Shown in pieces: positions 15,102 to 25,385 of a DNA stretch of 64,000 nt. The notes under the pieces were generated by a model that did no database searches, was not told the origin of the DNA, and was given only the letters and a program-made list of their open reading frames with translations. Each line of letters begins with the position of its first letter. Position 1 is the first letter of the stretch. The DNA is from Anaerolineales bacterium (GTDB lineage Bacteria; Chloroflexota; Anaerolineae; Aggregatilineales; UBA2796), in assembly GCA_015075625.1 (NCBI GenBank), contig JABTTZ010000004.1, positions 124,001 to 188,000 on the forward strand, written 5' to 3'. Both the position numbers and the translations under genes were made by a program.

Positions 15102-17426
15102 GTGTCAGATTTGAGCGGAGCGCAGATTGGGAATTATCGGATAGTCGGCTTGCTTGGCAAAGGCGGGATGGCAGCCGTCTATCGCGCTCAGCAGTTGAAC
15201 ATCAACCGCGAAGTGGCGATCAAGGTCATTAAAACAGAACTTGCTAATGACCCAGAGGCGATTCAGCGCTTCAAACGCGAGGCGGAGACTGTCGCTGCCA
15301 TGCGCCACCCGCATATCGTCAAGCTGTTCGATTACGGGCAAGAAGGCGATACGATTTACCTTGTCACCGAGCTTATGCCCGGCGGCAACCTCGGTGATCT
15401 GCTCCGCCAAGAGAAACTCACCGCCGCCCGCGCCCTGAGTCTGATCCGGCAGATTGGGGACGCCCTTGATTACGCCCATATGCGCGGGGTGATCCACCGC
15501 GATTTGAAACCAGCAAATGTCCTTCTTGACGAGCAAGGGAATGCCTTCCTCACCGATTTCGGAATCGCCAAATTGGTCGATGTTTCCTCAATGACGCTTA
15601 CCCAACCCGGAACGGCGATGGGGACGGCGGCTTACATGGCGCCTGAACAATGGGTAGGACAGCCTGTAGACGCCCGCACCGATTTATATGCCTTTGGGAT
15701 CATGATCTACGAACTGCTTGCCGGGCGGATGCCTTTTGACGCCGACACACAGCACGTTTTCATGTTCAAGCATGTTAACGAGCCGCCCATCCCGATTCAA
15801 TCGCTGAATACGAGTCTGCCGCCAGCCCTTAATGAGGTTATGACGCGGGCGCTGGCAAAACACAAAGAAGATCGCTATGCCTCTGCCCATGAGACAACAG
15901 AAGCAATCCTTGAAACTTTTGGCGCGGTAGGGGCAACAGGGGTCCGCCAGATCACCAGCAACCTTTCTCAAACTGCATTAGGGCAAATGGGCGCAGCAAC
16001 GTCATTGCGCGGTCCAGCGCCAGCCATGCCCACCGCTGATGACGAGGTAGTGGCAAAGCGCGGAGGTTCACCGCTGCCTTTGATCCTTGCCGCCGTCGCT
16101 GCTATTGCCGTGATTGCAGTGGTGGGATTATTCGTCATAAACAACAATAACAATGCCATCGAAGCTGTTTACCGCTGGCAAACACAAACGGCGGTGGCGG
16201 CGTGGGAAACAGCAACCGCCGCCTTTGTCCCTAGCGAGACTCCAACACTCACCCTCACATCATCGGTCACGCCGACGGAGACTCCCACCGCCACCTTTAC
16301 GCCCACCGAAACACCGACGATAACCCCCAACCTGACGGGGACGGCAGCAGCCCATGCCAACGAAACCTTCGCCGCGCAGAGTGGGCAAACTGCTACCCAA
16401 GCGGCGGCGCATCAGACCGACACCGCCCAAGTGATCCGTCTGACGGAACTTTTTCAGACGGCGCAAGCGGTGATCTTCCTTGACCTGACAAGTACGGCAA
16501 CGCTTTGGACGGCAACGCCCACCTTCACCCCCACCCCGACAAACACATTGACCCCAACGCCTACCTTCACACCATCGAATACCCCGACAGAGACCTTCAC
16601 GCCCACGCCTACGCTCACCTTCACACCCACCGCGCCGCCGCCCTTGCCCACCGATAAAATCGTGTTCACCTCGGATCGGGAGGGCGTTAACGCCTTATTC
16701 ACCATCAACCCCGATGGGACGGGTCTAACGCGCATTCAACCACCCGACTCGGCACAGCCGGCGTGGTCGGCAGACCATACAAAGGTTGCCTTTATGCGTT
16801 GGATGGGGCGGGCGGAACTCTACATGGCAAACGCCGATGGCGGAGGACGACGCGGTGTTTTTGCCGGGCGTGTGGGGGCATGGTGGCCCTCGTGGTCGCC
16901 CGATGGGATGGCGATTGCCTTCACCTTAGGGAATGACCCAGCCTCTGGCGAGATTAACATCATTGATGCCGGGGGGACAGAGTACCGCCAGTTGACAAAG
17001 ACAGGGAACACCGCTGGCTTTGCCGTATGGTCGCCCGATGGTCAGACAATTGCTTACGTCGCCCGCCCCGATGGGGTGGGGAGTATCTACACCATCTCCG
17101 CTTATGATCCCAATGCACAGCCGCAACTGATCATGCGCGATGCCGAAACGCCATCGTATTCCCCGGATGGATCGCAGATTGTCTTTTCTTCCAAGCGGGA
17201 TGGACGCTCCGACATTTACATCATGAACAGCGATGGATCGAATGTGCGGCGCATTACCTTTAACGATCTGTATAATTACGAGCCGCAGTTCTCGCCGGAT
17301 GGTAATTACATTGTCTACACTATCCTTGCCGGGCAGCAATGGTATCTAGTGATCTCAACAACGGACGGGGCATACGTGCGCACCGTGATCAAAGATGAAT
17401 TCAAAAACGCCGAATCGGATTGGTAG
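15102..17426 (+). CDS. Membrane Ser/Thr protein kinase with extracellular PD40 propeller
   Basis: 774 residues from GTG 15102, which has GGAGG at about 8 nt; a GTG at 15084 would add six. The kinase domain (about 5-265) is complete: Gly loop GLLGKGGMAAVY, ATP lysine in VAIKVIK, catalytic HRDLKPANVLL, DFGIAKL and APEQW. One membrane helix follows (about 325-345, LPLILAAVAAIAVIAVVGLFV). Outside is a helical and Thr/Pro-rich stalk (TPTETPTATFTPTETP and similar) and a C-terminal beta-propeller of PD40/TolB repeats (WSPDGMAIAFT, WSPDGQTIAYV, YSPDGSQIVFSS, FSPDGNYIVYT). This is the PknB-like sensor layout in which the propeller may detect an envelope signal. The glycosyltransferase gene overlaps its stop codon, so the two are co-transcribed. 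Confidence 0.92.
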   Translation: MSDLSGAQIGNYRIVGLLGKGGMAAVYRAQQLNINREVAIKVIKTELANDPEAIQRFKREAETVAAMRHPHIVKLFDYGQEGDTIYLVTELMPGGNLGDLLRQEKLTAARALSLIRQIGDALDYAHMRGVIHRDLKPANVLLDEQGNAFLTDFGIAKLVDVSSMTLTQPGTAMGTAAYMAPEQWVGQPVDARTDLYAFGIMIYELLAGRMPFDADTQHVFMFKHVNEPPIPIQSLNTSLPPALNEVMTRALAKHKEDRYASAHETTEAILETFGAVGATGVRQITSNLSQTALGQMGAATSLRGPAPAMPTADDEVVAKRGGSPLPLILAAVAAIAVIAVVGLFVINNNNNAIEAVYRWQTQTAVAAWETATAAFVPSETPTLTLTSSVTPTETPTATFTPTETPTITPNLTGTAAAHANETFAAQSGQTATQAAAHQTDTAQVIRLTELFQTAQAVIFLDLTSTATLWTATPTFTPTPTNTLTPTPTFTPSNTPTETFTPTPTLTFTPTAPPPLPTDKIVFTSDREGVNALFTINPDGTGLTRIQPPDSAQPAWSADHTKVAFMRWMGRAELYMANADGGGRRGVFAGRVGAWWPSWSPDGMAIAFTLGNDPASGEINIIDAGGTEYRQLTKTGNTAGFAVWSPDGQTIAYVARPDGVGSIYTISAYDPNAQPQLIMRDAETPSYSPDGSQIVFSSKRDGRSDIYIMNSDGSNVRRITFNDLYNYEPQFSPDGNYIVYTILAGQQWYLVISTTDGAYVRTVIKDEFKNAESDW

Positions 17427-18574
17427 CGCATCCCTTGCATATCGCCTTTAATGCTTGGTTTTGGAATCAGCCCTACTCTGGAAGCGGGCAATACCTCCGG
17501 GCGCTTGTCGCGGCGCTGCGGCGCTTTCACCCCGCGCTGCGGCTCAGCCTCGTCCTACCGGGGGAGCGTTCAGCCGATGTCCCCACTGAGGTGAACACTG
17601 TCGCCCTAAAGATAGGGCGCGGGCAGCTAGGGAAGGTGCTGTTTGAACAACGGGCATATCCCGCGGCTGTGCGCCGCCTCCGCGCCGATATTGCCCATGT
17701 CCCCTATTGGGGCGCACCGCTCAGCAGTCCGGCGCGGCTGATCGTCACCGTGCATGATGTGATCCCGCTCAGCCTCCCCGTCTATCGTGGTGGGCTGAGT
17801 GGGTCGTTTTACTTCAGCCTTGTCCGCGCCAGCGCAAAGGGTGCCGGACATATCCTGACCGACTCCACCTTTTCCAAATCGGAAATCATGGCATATATCG
17901 GCGTCCCCGCTGAGCAGATCACAGCGATCCCCCTTGCTGCCGGAGAGATGTTCCATCCCAAACTAGGGGCAGAGCGCGACGAGGCAATTCGTGTCAAATA
18001 CACCCTCCCTAAAGAAGGTTATGCCCTCTACTTGGGCGGCTACGACATTCGGAAAAATGTCCGTGCGCTAATTGCCGGCTATACCTTTGTGGGTCCGTCT
18101 GCGGGCGATCAGTACCCGCTCATCCTTGCCGGAAGCCCGCCGACACAATGGGGATCCGCCCGCTTCCCTGACCTTCCAGCGGAAATCGCTGCCCGCCCCG
18201 GATTGGATCAATGGGTGCGTTGGATTGGGGCGGTAGCAGAGGAGGATAAGCCAGCGGTCTACCGTATGGCGCGGGTGTTTGTGTTCCCAAGCCGTTACGA
18301 AGGCTTTGGCTTGCCACCCTTAGAGGCAATGGCGTCGGGAACGCCCGTCGTCGCTGCCAATGCCTCCTCCATCCCAGAGGTCGTCGGGGAAAGCGCCTAT
18401 CTAGTCGATCCCGACGATGCCCGAAAAATGGGCGGGGCGATCATCGCCGTGATGATTCAAGATGATCTGCACGCCAGCCTGCGAGCGGCGGGCTTGGCGC
18501 GGGCGACGGCGTTCAGTTGGGAACGCACCGCCCGCGAGACCGTCGCTGTGTACGAGGATGTCATGCGGCGGTAG
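17420..18574 (+). CDS. GT4-type glycosyltransferase (group 1)
   Basis: 384 residues, a GT-B fold enzyme. The N-terminal half contains a Gly-rich acceptor-side loop (NQPYSGSGQYLRALVAAL) and VTVHDVIPLSLP; the C-terminal half has the donor-binding segment YEGFGLPPLEAMASGTPVV, including the E-x7-E pair, and SSIPEVVGESAYLVDPDD. Such enzymes transfer a sugar from a nucleotide donor, typically mannose or glucose, during polysaccharide or glycolipid assembly in the cytoplasm. Start is TTG 17420, overlapping the kinase stop codon; TTG 17435 is an alternative. The kinase neighbour suggests cell-surface glycan work under signalling control, which is inference. Confidence 0.87.
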   Translation: MVAHPLHIAFNAWFWNQPYSGSGQYLRALVAALRRFHPALRLSLVLPGERSADVPTEVNTVALKIGRGQLGKVLFEQRAYPAAVRRLRADIAHVPYWGAPLSSPARLIVTVHDVIPLSLPVYRGGLSGSFYFSLVRASAKGAGHILTDSTFSKSEIMAYIGVPAEQITAIPLAAGEMFHPKLGAERDEAIRVKYTLPKEGYALYLGGYDIRKNVRALIAGYTFVGPSAGDQYPLILAGSPPTQWGSARFPDLPAEIAARPGLDQWVRWIGAVAEEDKPAVYRMARVFVFPSRYEGFGLPPLEAMASGTPVVAANASSIPEVVGESAYLVDPDDARKMGGAIIAVMIQDDLHASLRAAGLARATAFSWERTARETVAVYEDVMRR

Positions 18575-18608
18575 CGTCCATTCAAACACCAGAAAGGGTG
18601 GATGGGTC

Positions 18609-18941
18609 GTGACTGATCACCAAAACTACGAAGCCATTGAAAAAGTTCGTCAGCAAATCATGCGCCTCCGTGAACTGCTGGCAATACTGACCCAAACCGT
18701 GCGCGACGGTGAAGGGCGCTATGCCCAGCTTTTTTCGGCTTGTTCCGAGGAGGATAAGCAGCGTTTGAAGGAAAAAGACTTGCAGTGGAAAGCTGCCGAG
18801 CATCTTCTGACGAATCGCGCCGCCCTGAGCCGAACCGCCTTACACCTTCGTATAGCCACCAGAGATATATCGCGCAGTTTTGAGGAACTCTACGACATTA
18901 TCGAGAGTCCCCCCGACGCACTAGACGAAATAGACAGCTAG
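18609..18941 (+). CDS. Small coiled-coil protein of unknown function
   Basis: 110 residues from the GTG at 18609; the frame is open further upstream but only as a shadow of the glycosyltransferase gene. The protein is largely helical and charged, with heptad-like Leu/Ile spacing (YEAIEKVRQQIMRLRELLAIL and later AALSRTALHLRIATRDISRSF). There is no signal peptide, membrane segment or Cys cluster of note. It starts 34 bp after the glycosyltransferase and could be the last gene of the kinase operon. I recognise no family. Confidence 0.55.
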   Translation: MTDHQNYEAIEKVRQQIMRLRELLAILTQTVRDGEGRYAQLFSACSEEDKQRLKEKDLQWKAAEHLLTNRAALSRTALHLRIATRDISRSFEELYDIIESPPDALDEIDS

Positions 18942-18958
18942 AAAAGACTCCGCTGTCC

Positions 18959-19978
18959 CTACACCGCTGCACCCTCCAACACTGGGGCAAAAATCGCTAC
19001 AACATCTGCCATGTTCTCCGCCTGCATCAGCCGATCTCGCATGAGGGCGGCATGGGGTGTCCCTAAGTGGTATTTTGTCAACTGCCCGCGCAGTTCATGG
19101 ACGGTGCGCTGCTCGCCAATCCGCGAGGTTTCCACCGCCAACCGCGCATGGCGAAGCGCCGCCGCCGCTAAATCGAGCGCTGTTGGTGGGGGGAGGTGTT
19201 CGCCCGTCCGCATGTAATGGGCAATCTGCCGGAATATCCAGGGGTTGCCGAGCGCCCCCCGCCCAATCATGACGGCATCACACCCCGTCTGGCGGAACAT
19301 CCGGGCGGCGTCCTCCGGTATCTTAACATCGCCATTCCCAATCACCGGAATCCCTACTGCCGCCTTCACCTCCCCAATAATTCCCCAGTTTGCCTGCCCG
19401 CTGAAGCCCTGCTGCGCCGTCCGCCCATGGACAGCAATGGCGCTGACGCCGGCTTGTTCCGCTGCTCGCGCAAAAGGGACGGCGGTCAAGGTGTCGTCAT
19501 CCCAACCAGCGCGAACCTTCACCGTGACGGGGACATTCACCGCCCGCACTACCGCCTCAACCACCGCCGCCGCCGTGCAAACATCACGCAAGAGCGCCGC
19601 ACCTGCGCCCGTCTTGGCAACCTTTGGCACCCAACAACCCATGTTGATATCCACAATGTCCGCGCCCAGATCGACCACGAAGCGTGCCGCCTCTGCCATA
19701 ATGACTGGATCAGCCCCGTAGAGTTGGACGGCGAACGGGCTTTCTGTGGGATGCCAATCGAGCATGTCGTTCGTTTTTTTGCTTTTGTAATGGATTGCCT
19801 GCGAACTGATCAGTTCGGTACAGACCAAGCCGCAGTCGCCCATCTCCCGACAGAGGGCGCGGAGGGGGTATGCCGTCTGCCCTGCCATGGGGGCAAGCGT
19901 CAGCGGCATTTGAATCTGAACAGCCCCAATGGTGAAAGGGGCAAAGGGGGTCAATAGGGAGAAAGGAGTCACTGTCAT
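18959..19978 (-). CDS. dusB: tRNA-dihydrouridine synthase (DusB-like)
   Basis: 339 residues, an FMN TIM barrel plus C-terminal helical domain. Landmarks are LAPMAGQTAYPLRALC, ADIVDINMGCWVPKV, VKVRAGWDDD, IAVHGRTAQQGF, VIGNGDVKIPEDAARM and MIGRGALGNPWIF. The catalytic Cys (115) follows the NMG motif, but the residue after it is Trp where Dus enzymes usually have Pro. The enzyme reduces uridine to dihydrouridine in tRNA with NAD(P)H. Its 5' leader contains two hairpins (19992-20060). The GNAT gene lies 113 bp upstream on the same strand. Which of the Dus subfamilies it belongs to is a best guess. Confidence 0.88.
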   Translation of the reverse strand: MTVTPFSLLTPFAPFTIGAVQIQMPLTLAPMAGQTAYPLRALCREMGDCGLVCTELISSQAIHYKSKKTNDMLDWHPTESPFAVQLYGADPVIMAEAARFVVDLGADIVDINMGCWVPKVAKTGAGAALLRDVCTAAAVVEAVVRAVNVPVTVKVRAGWDDDTLTAVPFARAAEQAGVSAIAVHGRTAQQGFSGQANWGIIGEVKAAVGIPVIGNGDVKIPEDAARMFRQTGCDAVMIGRGALGNPWIFRQIAHYMRTGEHLPPPTALDLAAAALRHARLAVETSRIGEQRTVHELRGQLTKYHLGTPHAALMRDRLMQAENMADVVAIFAPVLEGAAV

Positions 19979-19991
19979 GTCCTGAATACCA

Positions 19992-20060
19992 TCACCTTAT
20001 GCTGTTAGGTGAACACCGTTAAGATTTATGGTTAAAATATCCATCATTCCCTTAACGGTG
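19992..20060 (-). promoter_or_regulatory. Two tandem hairpins in the dus 5' leader
   Basis: A perfect 10-bp inverted repeat, CACCGTTAAG (20014-20023) with CTTAACGGTG (20051-20060), is followed toward the gene by TCACCT (19992-19997) with AGGTGA (20007-20012). Both lie between the GNAT stop codon and the dus start. The first could terminate the GNAT message weakly, or both could fold in the dus leader. Confidence 0.5.
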
Positions 20061-20091
20061 CAAACCGAACGATGGCAGAGGCGCATCGGGC

Positions 20092-20973
20092 TTAGGGCGA
20101 GTTCCGCCACAAGAAGCGGTTTAGGCGGAATTCCAGCAAGCGAAAGCCAATGCGTTGGTAGGTGCGAATGCCCATCTCGGAAGCGAATAAGACACCGTAA
20201 CGGTAGCCCTCGGCACGCGCTTCCAGCAGCGGCTTGAGCGTAATCGCCCCGCCAATGCCCTTGCCGCGTGCCTCGGCAATGGTTCCCACCCCATAAACAG
20301 CAGCAACTCCAGCCCCATTAAAGAGGATGTTGGAAGCAACGGGCTTGCCATCTAGCTTGCCAATAAAGATGCGCCAGGGGGTGCGCCCGATCCCAATATG
20401 GAGGGTGGCATCTACCCATGCTTGTCCTGCCCATTCGGGTATTTCGTAACTTTCGAGGAACACCTTTTTGAAAGCGTACAGGGCGGTTTCGTCCTGCACT
20501 TCCTCAATGACAAACCCTGATGGGACTTGGGTAAGGGCGTCTTCGTTCATCTGACGAAGGTCGGCAGCCATGCCCGGTGCGCCCAAACTGGTCGATTTGA
20601 TCCCCGGCGCCAGCGCCTCCATCTGCGCTTCCATCGAGAGTAAGCCGCGCCCTGTCAAACGCAGACCCAAATCGCCTGGGGTGGTTAGGGAGCTTGTCCA
20701 CCAAAAGAAGAAGGGGGCATTTCGCGCCTTGAACCACGCAATCGTTTCGTCAATGGCGCGGTCAGCCTGATCCGCATTGAGGCGTGTTCCCCAAACACCC
20801 TTAAACATGGGATTTGTGGGAGCGCTGAAATGACGACAAAGCACCTCTGATTCGTCTAGCTGCCCTTCAGGTAGGTTAACAGCCATTGCCCGAAAGAGAT
20901 CATAGAGATTTTCCTCAACGGCAGCCGAAAGTTCGGCGTCTGAGGGGGAGGCTAGGATTGTATGTGTAGGCAT
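20092..20973 (-). CDS. GNAT-family N-acetyltransferase
   Basis: 293 residues. The C-terminal GNAT domain (about 150-290) has a substrate strand ASNILFNGAGVAAVYGVGT followed by the acetyl-CoA loop ARGKGIGGAITL and the late strand GVLFASEMGIRTYQRIGF. The N-terminal half (NLPEGQLDESEVLC... to WWTSSLTTPGDLG) looks like a degenerate GNAT-like or substrate-recognition domain. Substrate unknown. There is no Shine-Dalgarno; TAAACT (20985-20980 on the minus strand) ends 6 nt before the ATG, so it may be a leaderless message. Confidence 0.8.
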   Translation of the reverse strand: MPTHTILASPSDAELSAAVEENLYDLFRAMAVNLPEGQLDESEVLCRHFSAPTNPMFKGVWGTRLNADQADRAIDETIAWFKARNAPFFFWWTSSLTTPGDLGLRLTGRGLLSMEAQMEALAPGIKSTSLGAPGMAADLRQMNEDALTQVPSGFVIEEVQDETALYAFKKVFLESYEIPEWAGQAWVDATLHIGIGRTPWRIFIGKLDGKPVASNILFNGAGVAAVYGVGTIAEARGKGIGGAITLKPLLEARAEGYRYGVLFASEMGIRTYQRIGFRLLEFRLNRFLWRNSP

Positions 20974-21248
20974 TACTTTAGTTTATCCTTGCCTTTTTCT
21001 ATGCCTAAAACTGAGTGTTTTTGTGAATGTTTTGGCAATCGAACTGTCTATCGATTGCTGTGCGACATGGGAAAAGTATAATACCAAAACGAGAGGGAGA
21101 GGGGGCTTCCCCCTCAAACCCCTCTTTAGATTTAGAATCCCTACCCCTCCCTCTTCCTTTACCTGTGGGCGAAGGGAAAGGGTCGGACGACTTTTTCCTT
21201 CAAGCCCCGCAGAGGTAGTTGATCTCACCCCGGCGCTTTGGCAGGGGG
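20974..21248. other. Intergenic region between GNAT and carB with a hairpin repeat
   Basis: Holds GAGGGGG-CTT-CCCCCTC (21099-21115), a member of the G/C-tract hairpin family that fills other gaps here. A -10-like box for the GNAT gene lies at its left end. No gene was recognised. Confidence 0.5.
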
Positions 21249-24200
21249 TCACTCGATGCGATTCACCGCGTAGTGCTGTTGCAAACTGCGCACCCGCAGA
21301 GGCTTCCGCCGGAGGGCGGTGATCCCCAACACAGATGCTTGTGCCGCCGTCAGGGTGGTGATGATCGGGATGCGGAAACGGTAGGCAGCGTTCCGAATGG
21401 CGATTCCATCATCGTGGCTTTGCCCTCCATACGAGGTGTTGATCACAATGTGGATGCGCCCATCGCGGATCATATCCAAGATCGCCGTTGAGCCTTCGCT
21501 CACCTTCCCCACAGACTCAACGGGCAAGCCGACTTGGGTGAAGTAAGCCGCCGTCCCTTTGGTGGCAATGATCGTGAAGCCCATCCGGTGAAGATCGCGG
21601 GCGATCTTCGCGGCGGCGCTTTTATCAAAATCGTTCACCGTGATCAGCGCTGCGCCTGAGATGGGGAGAGTCATATCCGCCGCGATCTGCGCTTTGGCAA
21701 AGGCATGTCCAAACGACGAGGCGTGACCCATCACCTCGCCCGTGCTGCGCATTTCAGGACCCAAGCGAGCATCGGCGCCGGTGAGCTTGCGGAAGGGCAG
21801 CACTGCCTCTTTGACAAAAAAGCCATCAATGAGCGGCTCACGGGTAAAGCCAATCTCGGCAAGCGTCCGTCCGGCGGCAATCATCGCCGCATAGCGAGCA
21901 AGGGGGATGTTCGTCGCCTTGCTGACGAACGGTGTCGTCCGGCTGGCGCGGGGATTCACCTCTAGGACGTAAACGACATCCGATTTGATTGCCAACTGAA
22001 TGTTGAACAAGCCGCGCACGCCCAACGCCAAGCCGATCCGCTCGGTGTATTCGCGGATTTGATCAAGGTAGTAGTAGCTGATTTTGTAGGGGGGCAGCAC
22101 ACAGGCGCTATCGCCGGAGTGAATCCCCGCTTCCTCAATATGCTGCATGATCCCGCCAATGACGACGCGTTCCCCATCACACAGAGCGTCTACATCCACC
22201 TCAAAGGCATCGTCAAGGAATTCATCGATGAGGACGGGTTTTCCATCCCACTCAATCTCATCCTGCGCCAAGACCGCATCCAACGCCGGACGGTCAAAAC
22301 AGATTGCCATACCTCGCCCGCCGAGGACATAACTGGGGCGCACCAAGACGGGGTAGCCAATCCGTTCGGCGGCGGCGGTCAGTTCTTCTTTGCTCTGCGC
22401 GGTAAAGCCAAGCGGCTGCGGAATATCCATGCGGCTCATGAAGGTGTTGAACAGGTTGCGATCTTCGGCGCGTTCGATTGCCTCAATGGGCGTTCCCCAG
22501 ATTGGCACACCAGCATCGTGCAGTTGGCGGGCAATGTTCAGCGGGGTTTGCCCACCAAAGCCGACCAGCACGCCGACGGGTTTTTCTTTCTCGATGACGT
22601 TCATCACATGCTCGAAGGTGAGCGGTTCAAAATAGAGCCGATCTGCCGTGTCGTAATCGGTGCTGACCGTCTCCGGGTTGCAGTTAATCATGATCGTCTC
22701 GTAGCCGAGATCGCGCAGGGCGAAGCAGGCATGGACACAACAATAATCGAACTCAATCCCTTGCCCAATGCGGTTTGGTCCGCCGCCTAAAATGATCACC
22801 TTCTGGCGTTCGGTGGGGGCGGCTTCGCAATCGCGTTCGTAGGTGCTGTAGAGGTAGGGGGTGAATGCCTCAAACTCCGCCGCGCAGGTATCGACGCGGT
22901 AGAAATTGGCGACGGCATGGGGCAGGCGCAGACGGCGGATAGTCTGTTCATCGGTCTTGAGGACTGCCGCCAAAAAGCGATCTGAAAAGCCGAGTTCTTT
23001 GTACCGCCGCCATTCCGTCGCGATGAGCGATTCCGCCGTTCGTGCGGCTGATTCCAAGGCCGTCCGTGCCGTTTCAATCGCCGCTAACTGCTGGACAAAC
23101 CACGCATCGTATCCGGTCAAGCGGCTGATGGTCGCTTCGTCCGTCCCATTGCGGAGCATAAGGGCAACCTGTTGAAGGCGCTGCGCCGTTGGCGTGGCGA
23201 TCTCGGCAAGAGGAACGTTGTAGGCAGCATCGTTGGGTTTTGCCCCAAAGCCAAAAACGCCGATCTCTAAACTGCTGATTGCCTTTTGGAGCGCTTCAGG
23301 GAAGGTGCGTCCAATCGCCATGACTTCCCCAATTGCTTTCATTTGGGGTCCGAGGGTGTTATCTGTCCCCCGAAACTTTTCAAAGTTCCAGCGGGGAATC
23401 TTCACCACGACGTAATCTAGAGAGGGTTCAAAACTTGCCTTTGTCTTGCGGGTGATGTCGTTGGTGATCTCATCAAGCGTGTAGCCAACGGCAACCAACG
23501 CGGCAATCTTGGCAATGGGGAAGCCCGTCGCTTTGCTTGCCAACGCCGAGGAGCGCGACACACGGGGGTTCATCTCGACAATCAAGACCTCACCCGTCGC
23601 CGGATTGATGGCGAACTGTACATTTGCCCCGCCCGTCTCCAGTCCTACACGGCGGATGATCAGCCGTGCCATATCGCGCAGGCGCTGCATCTCGCGGTCT
23701 GTGAGGGTTTGGATGGGGGCAACAGTGATGCTATCCCCGGTGTGGACGCCCATCGCATCAAGGTTTTCGATAGAGCAGACGACGACGAAGTTATCCTTCC
23801 TGTCGCGCATGATCTCCAGCTCATATTCCTTCCAGCCGACGACAGATTGATCGACCAAAATTTGGTGGATGGGGCTTTCGACCAGCCCAATATCGGCAAG
23901 GCGGTGCAGGTCTGCGGCGTTTTCGGCAATCCCGCTGCCTGTCCCGCCTAAGGTGAAGGACGCCCGCACCAAGACGGGGTAACCCACCCCCTCGGCAAAC
24001 GCCAAGGCCTCCTCAACGCTTGTCACAGCGCGGCTGGCGGGCATGTTCAAGCCGATTTCCGCTATTGCCCCTCGAAAGCGATCTCGATCTTCGGCAATAT
24101 CAATCGCTTCCGCCGTCGCCCCGATCATCTCGATTCCATAGGTATTGAGTGTTCCATCACGAAAGAGCGCCATTGCCAGATTTAGCCCCGTTTGCCCGCC

Positions 24201-24470
24201 CATTGTGGGGAGGATGGCGTCTGGCTTTTCTTGTTCGATGATCAGGCGTAAAACATCGGGGGTGAGCGGTTCAATGTAGGTGACATCGGCAAAATCGGGA
24301 TCGGTCATGATCGTTGCCGGATTGCTGTTGATCAAAATGACACGGTAGCCTTCGCGCCGGAGTGCTTTGCACGCCTGTACCCCACTGTAGTCAAACTCGC
24401 AGCCTTGCCCGATCACAATCGGACCTGAACCGATCACAAGGATCGTGTGAATGTCTGTACGTTTTGGCAT
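21249..24470 (-). CDS. carB: Carbamoyl-phosphate synthase large subunit
   Basis: 1073 residues, full length for CarB. The N-terminus, [20 protein letters not shown], and two homologous ATP-grasp halves are clear. The carboxyphosphate half carries [12 protein letters not shown] and [20 protein letters not shown]; the carbamate half has [51 protein letters not shown] and the C-terminal allosteric MGS-like domain ([27 protein letters not shown]). The enzyme makes carbamoyl phosphate from bicarbonate, ATP and ammonia, for pyrimidines and arginine, with ammonia from the glutaminase subunit CarA. No carA is present in this window. GAGGGG precedes the ATG; the gene diverges from rex. Confidence 0.97.
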   Translation of the reverse strand: MPKRTDIHTILVIGSGPIVIGQGCEFDYSGVQACKALRREGYRVILINSNPATIMTDPDFADVTYIEPLTPDVLRLIIEQEKPDAILPTMGGQTGLNLAMALFRDGTLNTYGIEMIGATAEAIDIAEDRDRFRGAIAEIGLNMPASRAVTSVEEALAFAEGVGYPVLVRASFTLGGTGSGIAENAADLHRLADIGLVESPIHQILVDQSVVGWKEYELEIMRDRKDNFVVVCSIENLDAMGVHTGDSITVAPIQTLTDREMQRLRDMARLIIRRVGLETGGANVQFAINPATGEVLIVEMNPRVSRSSALASKATGFPIAKIAALVAVGYTLDEITNDITRKTKASFEPSLDYVVVKIPRWNFEKFRGTDNTLGPQMKAIGEVMAIGRTFPEALQKAISSLEIGVFGFGAKPNDAAYNVPLAEIATPTAQRLQQVALMLRNGTDEATISRLTGYDAWFVQQLAAIETARTALESAARTAESLIATEWRRYKELGFSDRFLAAVLKTDEQTIRRLRLPHAVANFYRVDTCAAEFEAFTPYLYSTYERDCEAAPTERQKVIILGGGPNRIGQGIEFDYCCVHACFALRDLGYETIMINCNPETVSTDYDTADRLYFEPLTFEHVMNVIEKEKPVGVLVGFGGQTPLNIARQLHDAGVPIWGTPIEAIERAEDRNLFNTFMSRMDIPQPLGFTAQSKEELTAAAERIGYPVLVRPSYVLGGRGMAICFDRPALDAVLAQDEIEWDGKPVLIDEFLDDAFEVDVDALCDGERVVIGGIMQHIEEAGIHSGDSACVLPPYKISYYYLDQIREYTERIGLALGVRGLFNIQLAIKSDVVYVLEVNPRASRTTPFVSKATNIPLARYAAMIAAGRTLAEIGFTREPLIDGFFVKEAVLPFRKLTGADARLGPEMRSTGEVMGHASSFGHAFAKAQIAADMTLPISGAALITVNDFDKSAAAKIARDLHRMGFTIIATKGTAAYFTQVGLPVESVGKVSEGSTAILDMIRDGRIHIVINTSYGGQSHDDGIAIRNAAYRFRIPIITTLTAAQASVLGITALRRKPLRVRSLQQHYAVNRIE

Positions 24471-24547
24471 TGCCCCTCAAGCGTCTAACCCAACCTAAAA
24501 CCCGATCCCTTAGGATAACGCAAAGCGGGGGAAAAATCCGCTCCCAT

Positions 24548-24576
24548 TTGATCGGCACATTTGTGCATGGTACACT
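24548..24576 (+). promoter_or_regulatory. Candidate rex promoter
   Basis: TTGATC (24548-24553), 17-nt spacer, TACACT (24571-24576). The spacer contains GCACA-TT-TGTGC. Just downstream, 24577-24594 ends in a perfect Rex half-site TTCACAA (24588-24594), but the other half matches only 3 of 7, so autoregulation by Rex is only a suggestion. Confidence 0.5.
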
Positions 24577-24684
24577 ATGTACGTCGTTTCACAAATACAA
24601 CTTTTCGCGCACAATGCGCAGCATTTAACGAACGAAACGTTCCCCAACCCGAAACGAACCATCACATGGTAAAGGCAAAAGCAT

Positions 24685-25323
24685 ATGGCCACGCCAACGA
24701 AATTTGCTGATATTCCCGATATTGTGATCGGGCGCTTGCCGATTTACCTCCGGGCACTGACGCAGATGCAGAGCGCCGGACAGCAGATTACCTCGTCCCA
24801 CGAATTAGGGCAGCGGCTTGGCATTAGCTCAGCACAAATCCGCAAAGACCTCTCCCACTTTGGGGAATTTGGCAAACAAGGGACGGGCTACCAGATCACC
24901 CATCTGATTGCCCAATTAAAACAGATTTTGCAGGTGAATCATGAGTGGGGGATGGTGATCGTTGGGGCAGGTGATCTGGGGCGGGCGCTGGCACACTATC
25001 GGGGTTTTGCCGCACGCGGGTTTCGCGTTGTGGGTGTCTTTGATAACGACCCAACGAAGCTGGGGACAGGCAACAGCGAATGGCAAGTGATGCCCATTGA
25101 CAGCATGGCGGAGTTTGTGCGAAGGCACAAGATCAAGATTGCTATGCTTGCCGTCCCTGCCGAAAGCGCTCAAGCGGTATGCGATACATTGATTGAGTCG
25201 GGGGTTCGCGCCATTTTGAATTACGCGCCGATTACGCTCGTCGTGCCGTCCGATGCCTACGTGGAGTACATCGATCCGGTGATGCACCTGCAACACATGA
25301 CCTACTACCTGAAGCCAGATTAG
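24685..25323 (+). CDS. rex: Redox-sensing transcriptional repressor Rex
   Basis: 212 residues. An N-terminal winged helix (about 15-70) contains the recognition segment SSAQIRKDLSHFGEFGKQGTGY, characteristic of Rex. A Rossmann domain follows with VIVGAGDLGRALAHYRGF (GAGDLG at 94-99) and VVGVFDNDPTKLG. The end, EYIDPVMHLQHMTYYL, is the domain-swapped helix region of the dimer. Rex binds DNA when NAD+ is high and lets go when NADH rises, controlling NADH-reoxidising genes. NAD synthetase lies directly downstream, and a Rex-box-like sequence lies over the ndh promoter at the left end of the window. Confidence 0.95.
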   Translation: MATPTKFADIPDIVIGRLPIYLRALTQMQSAGQQITSSHELGQRLGISSAQIRKDLSHFGEFGKQGTGYQITHLIAQLKQILQVNHEWGMVIVGAGDLGRALAHYRGFAARGFRVVGVFDNDPTKLGTGNSEWQVMPIDSMAEFVRRHKIKIAMLAVPAESAQAVCDTLIESGVRAILNYAPITLVVPSDAYVEYIDPVMHLQHMTYYLKPD

Positions 25324-25385
25324 CCCTTCGTTCCAAATGGGATTAGGCTTTAGGCGTGAGTGTGTCCGTCAAAGGGATAGAAGAA

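Noticed and set aside
16220-16640. Tandem DNA repeat in the kinase gene
   Set aside because: The ACGCCCACC-like periodicity is simply the coding of the Thr/Pro-rich stalk.
18462-18608. Longer start for the small coiled-coil protein
   Set aside because: This part overlaps the glycosyltransferase in another frame and is Arg/Pro-rich, typical of a shadow frame.
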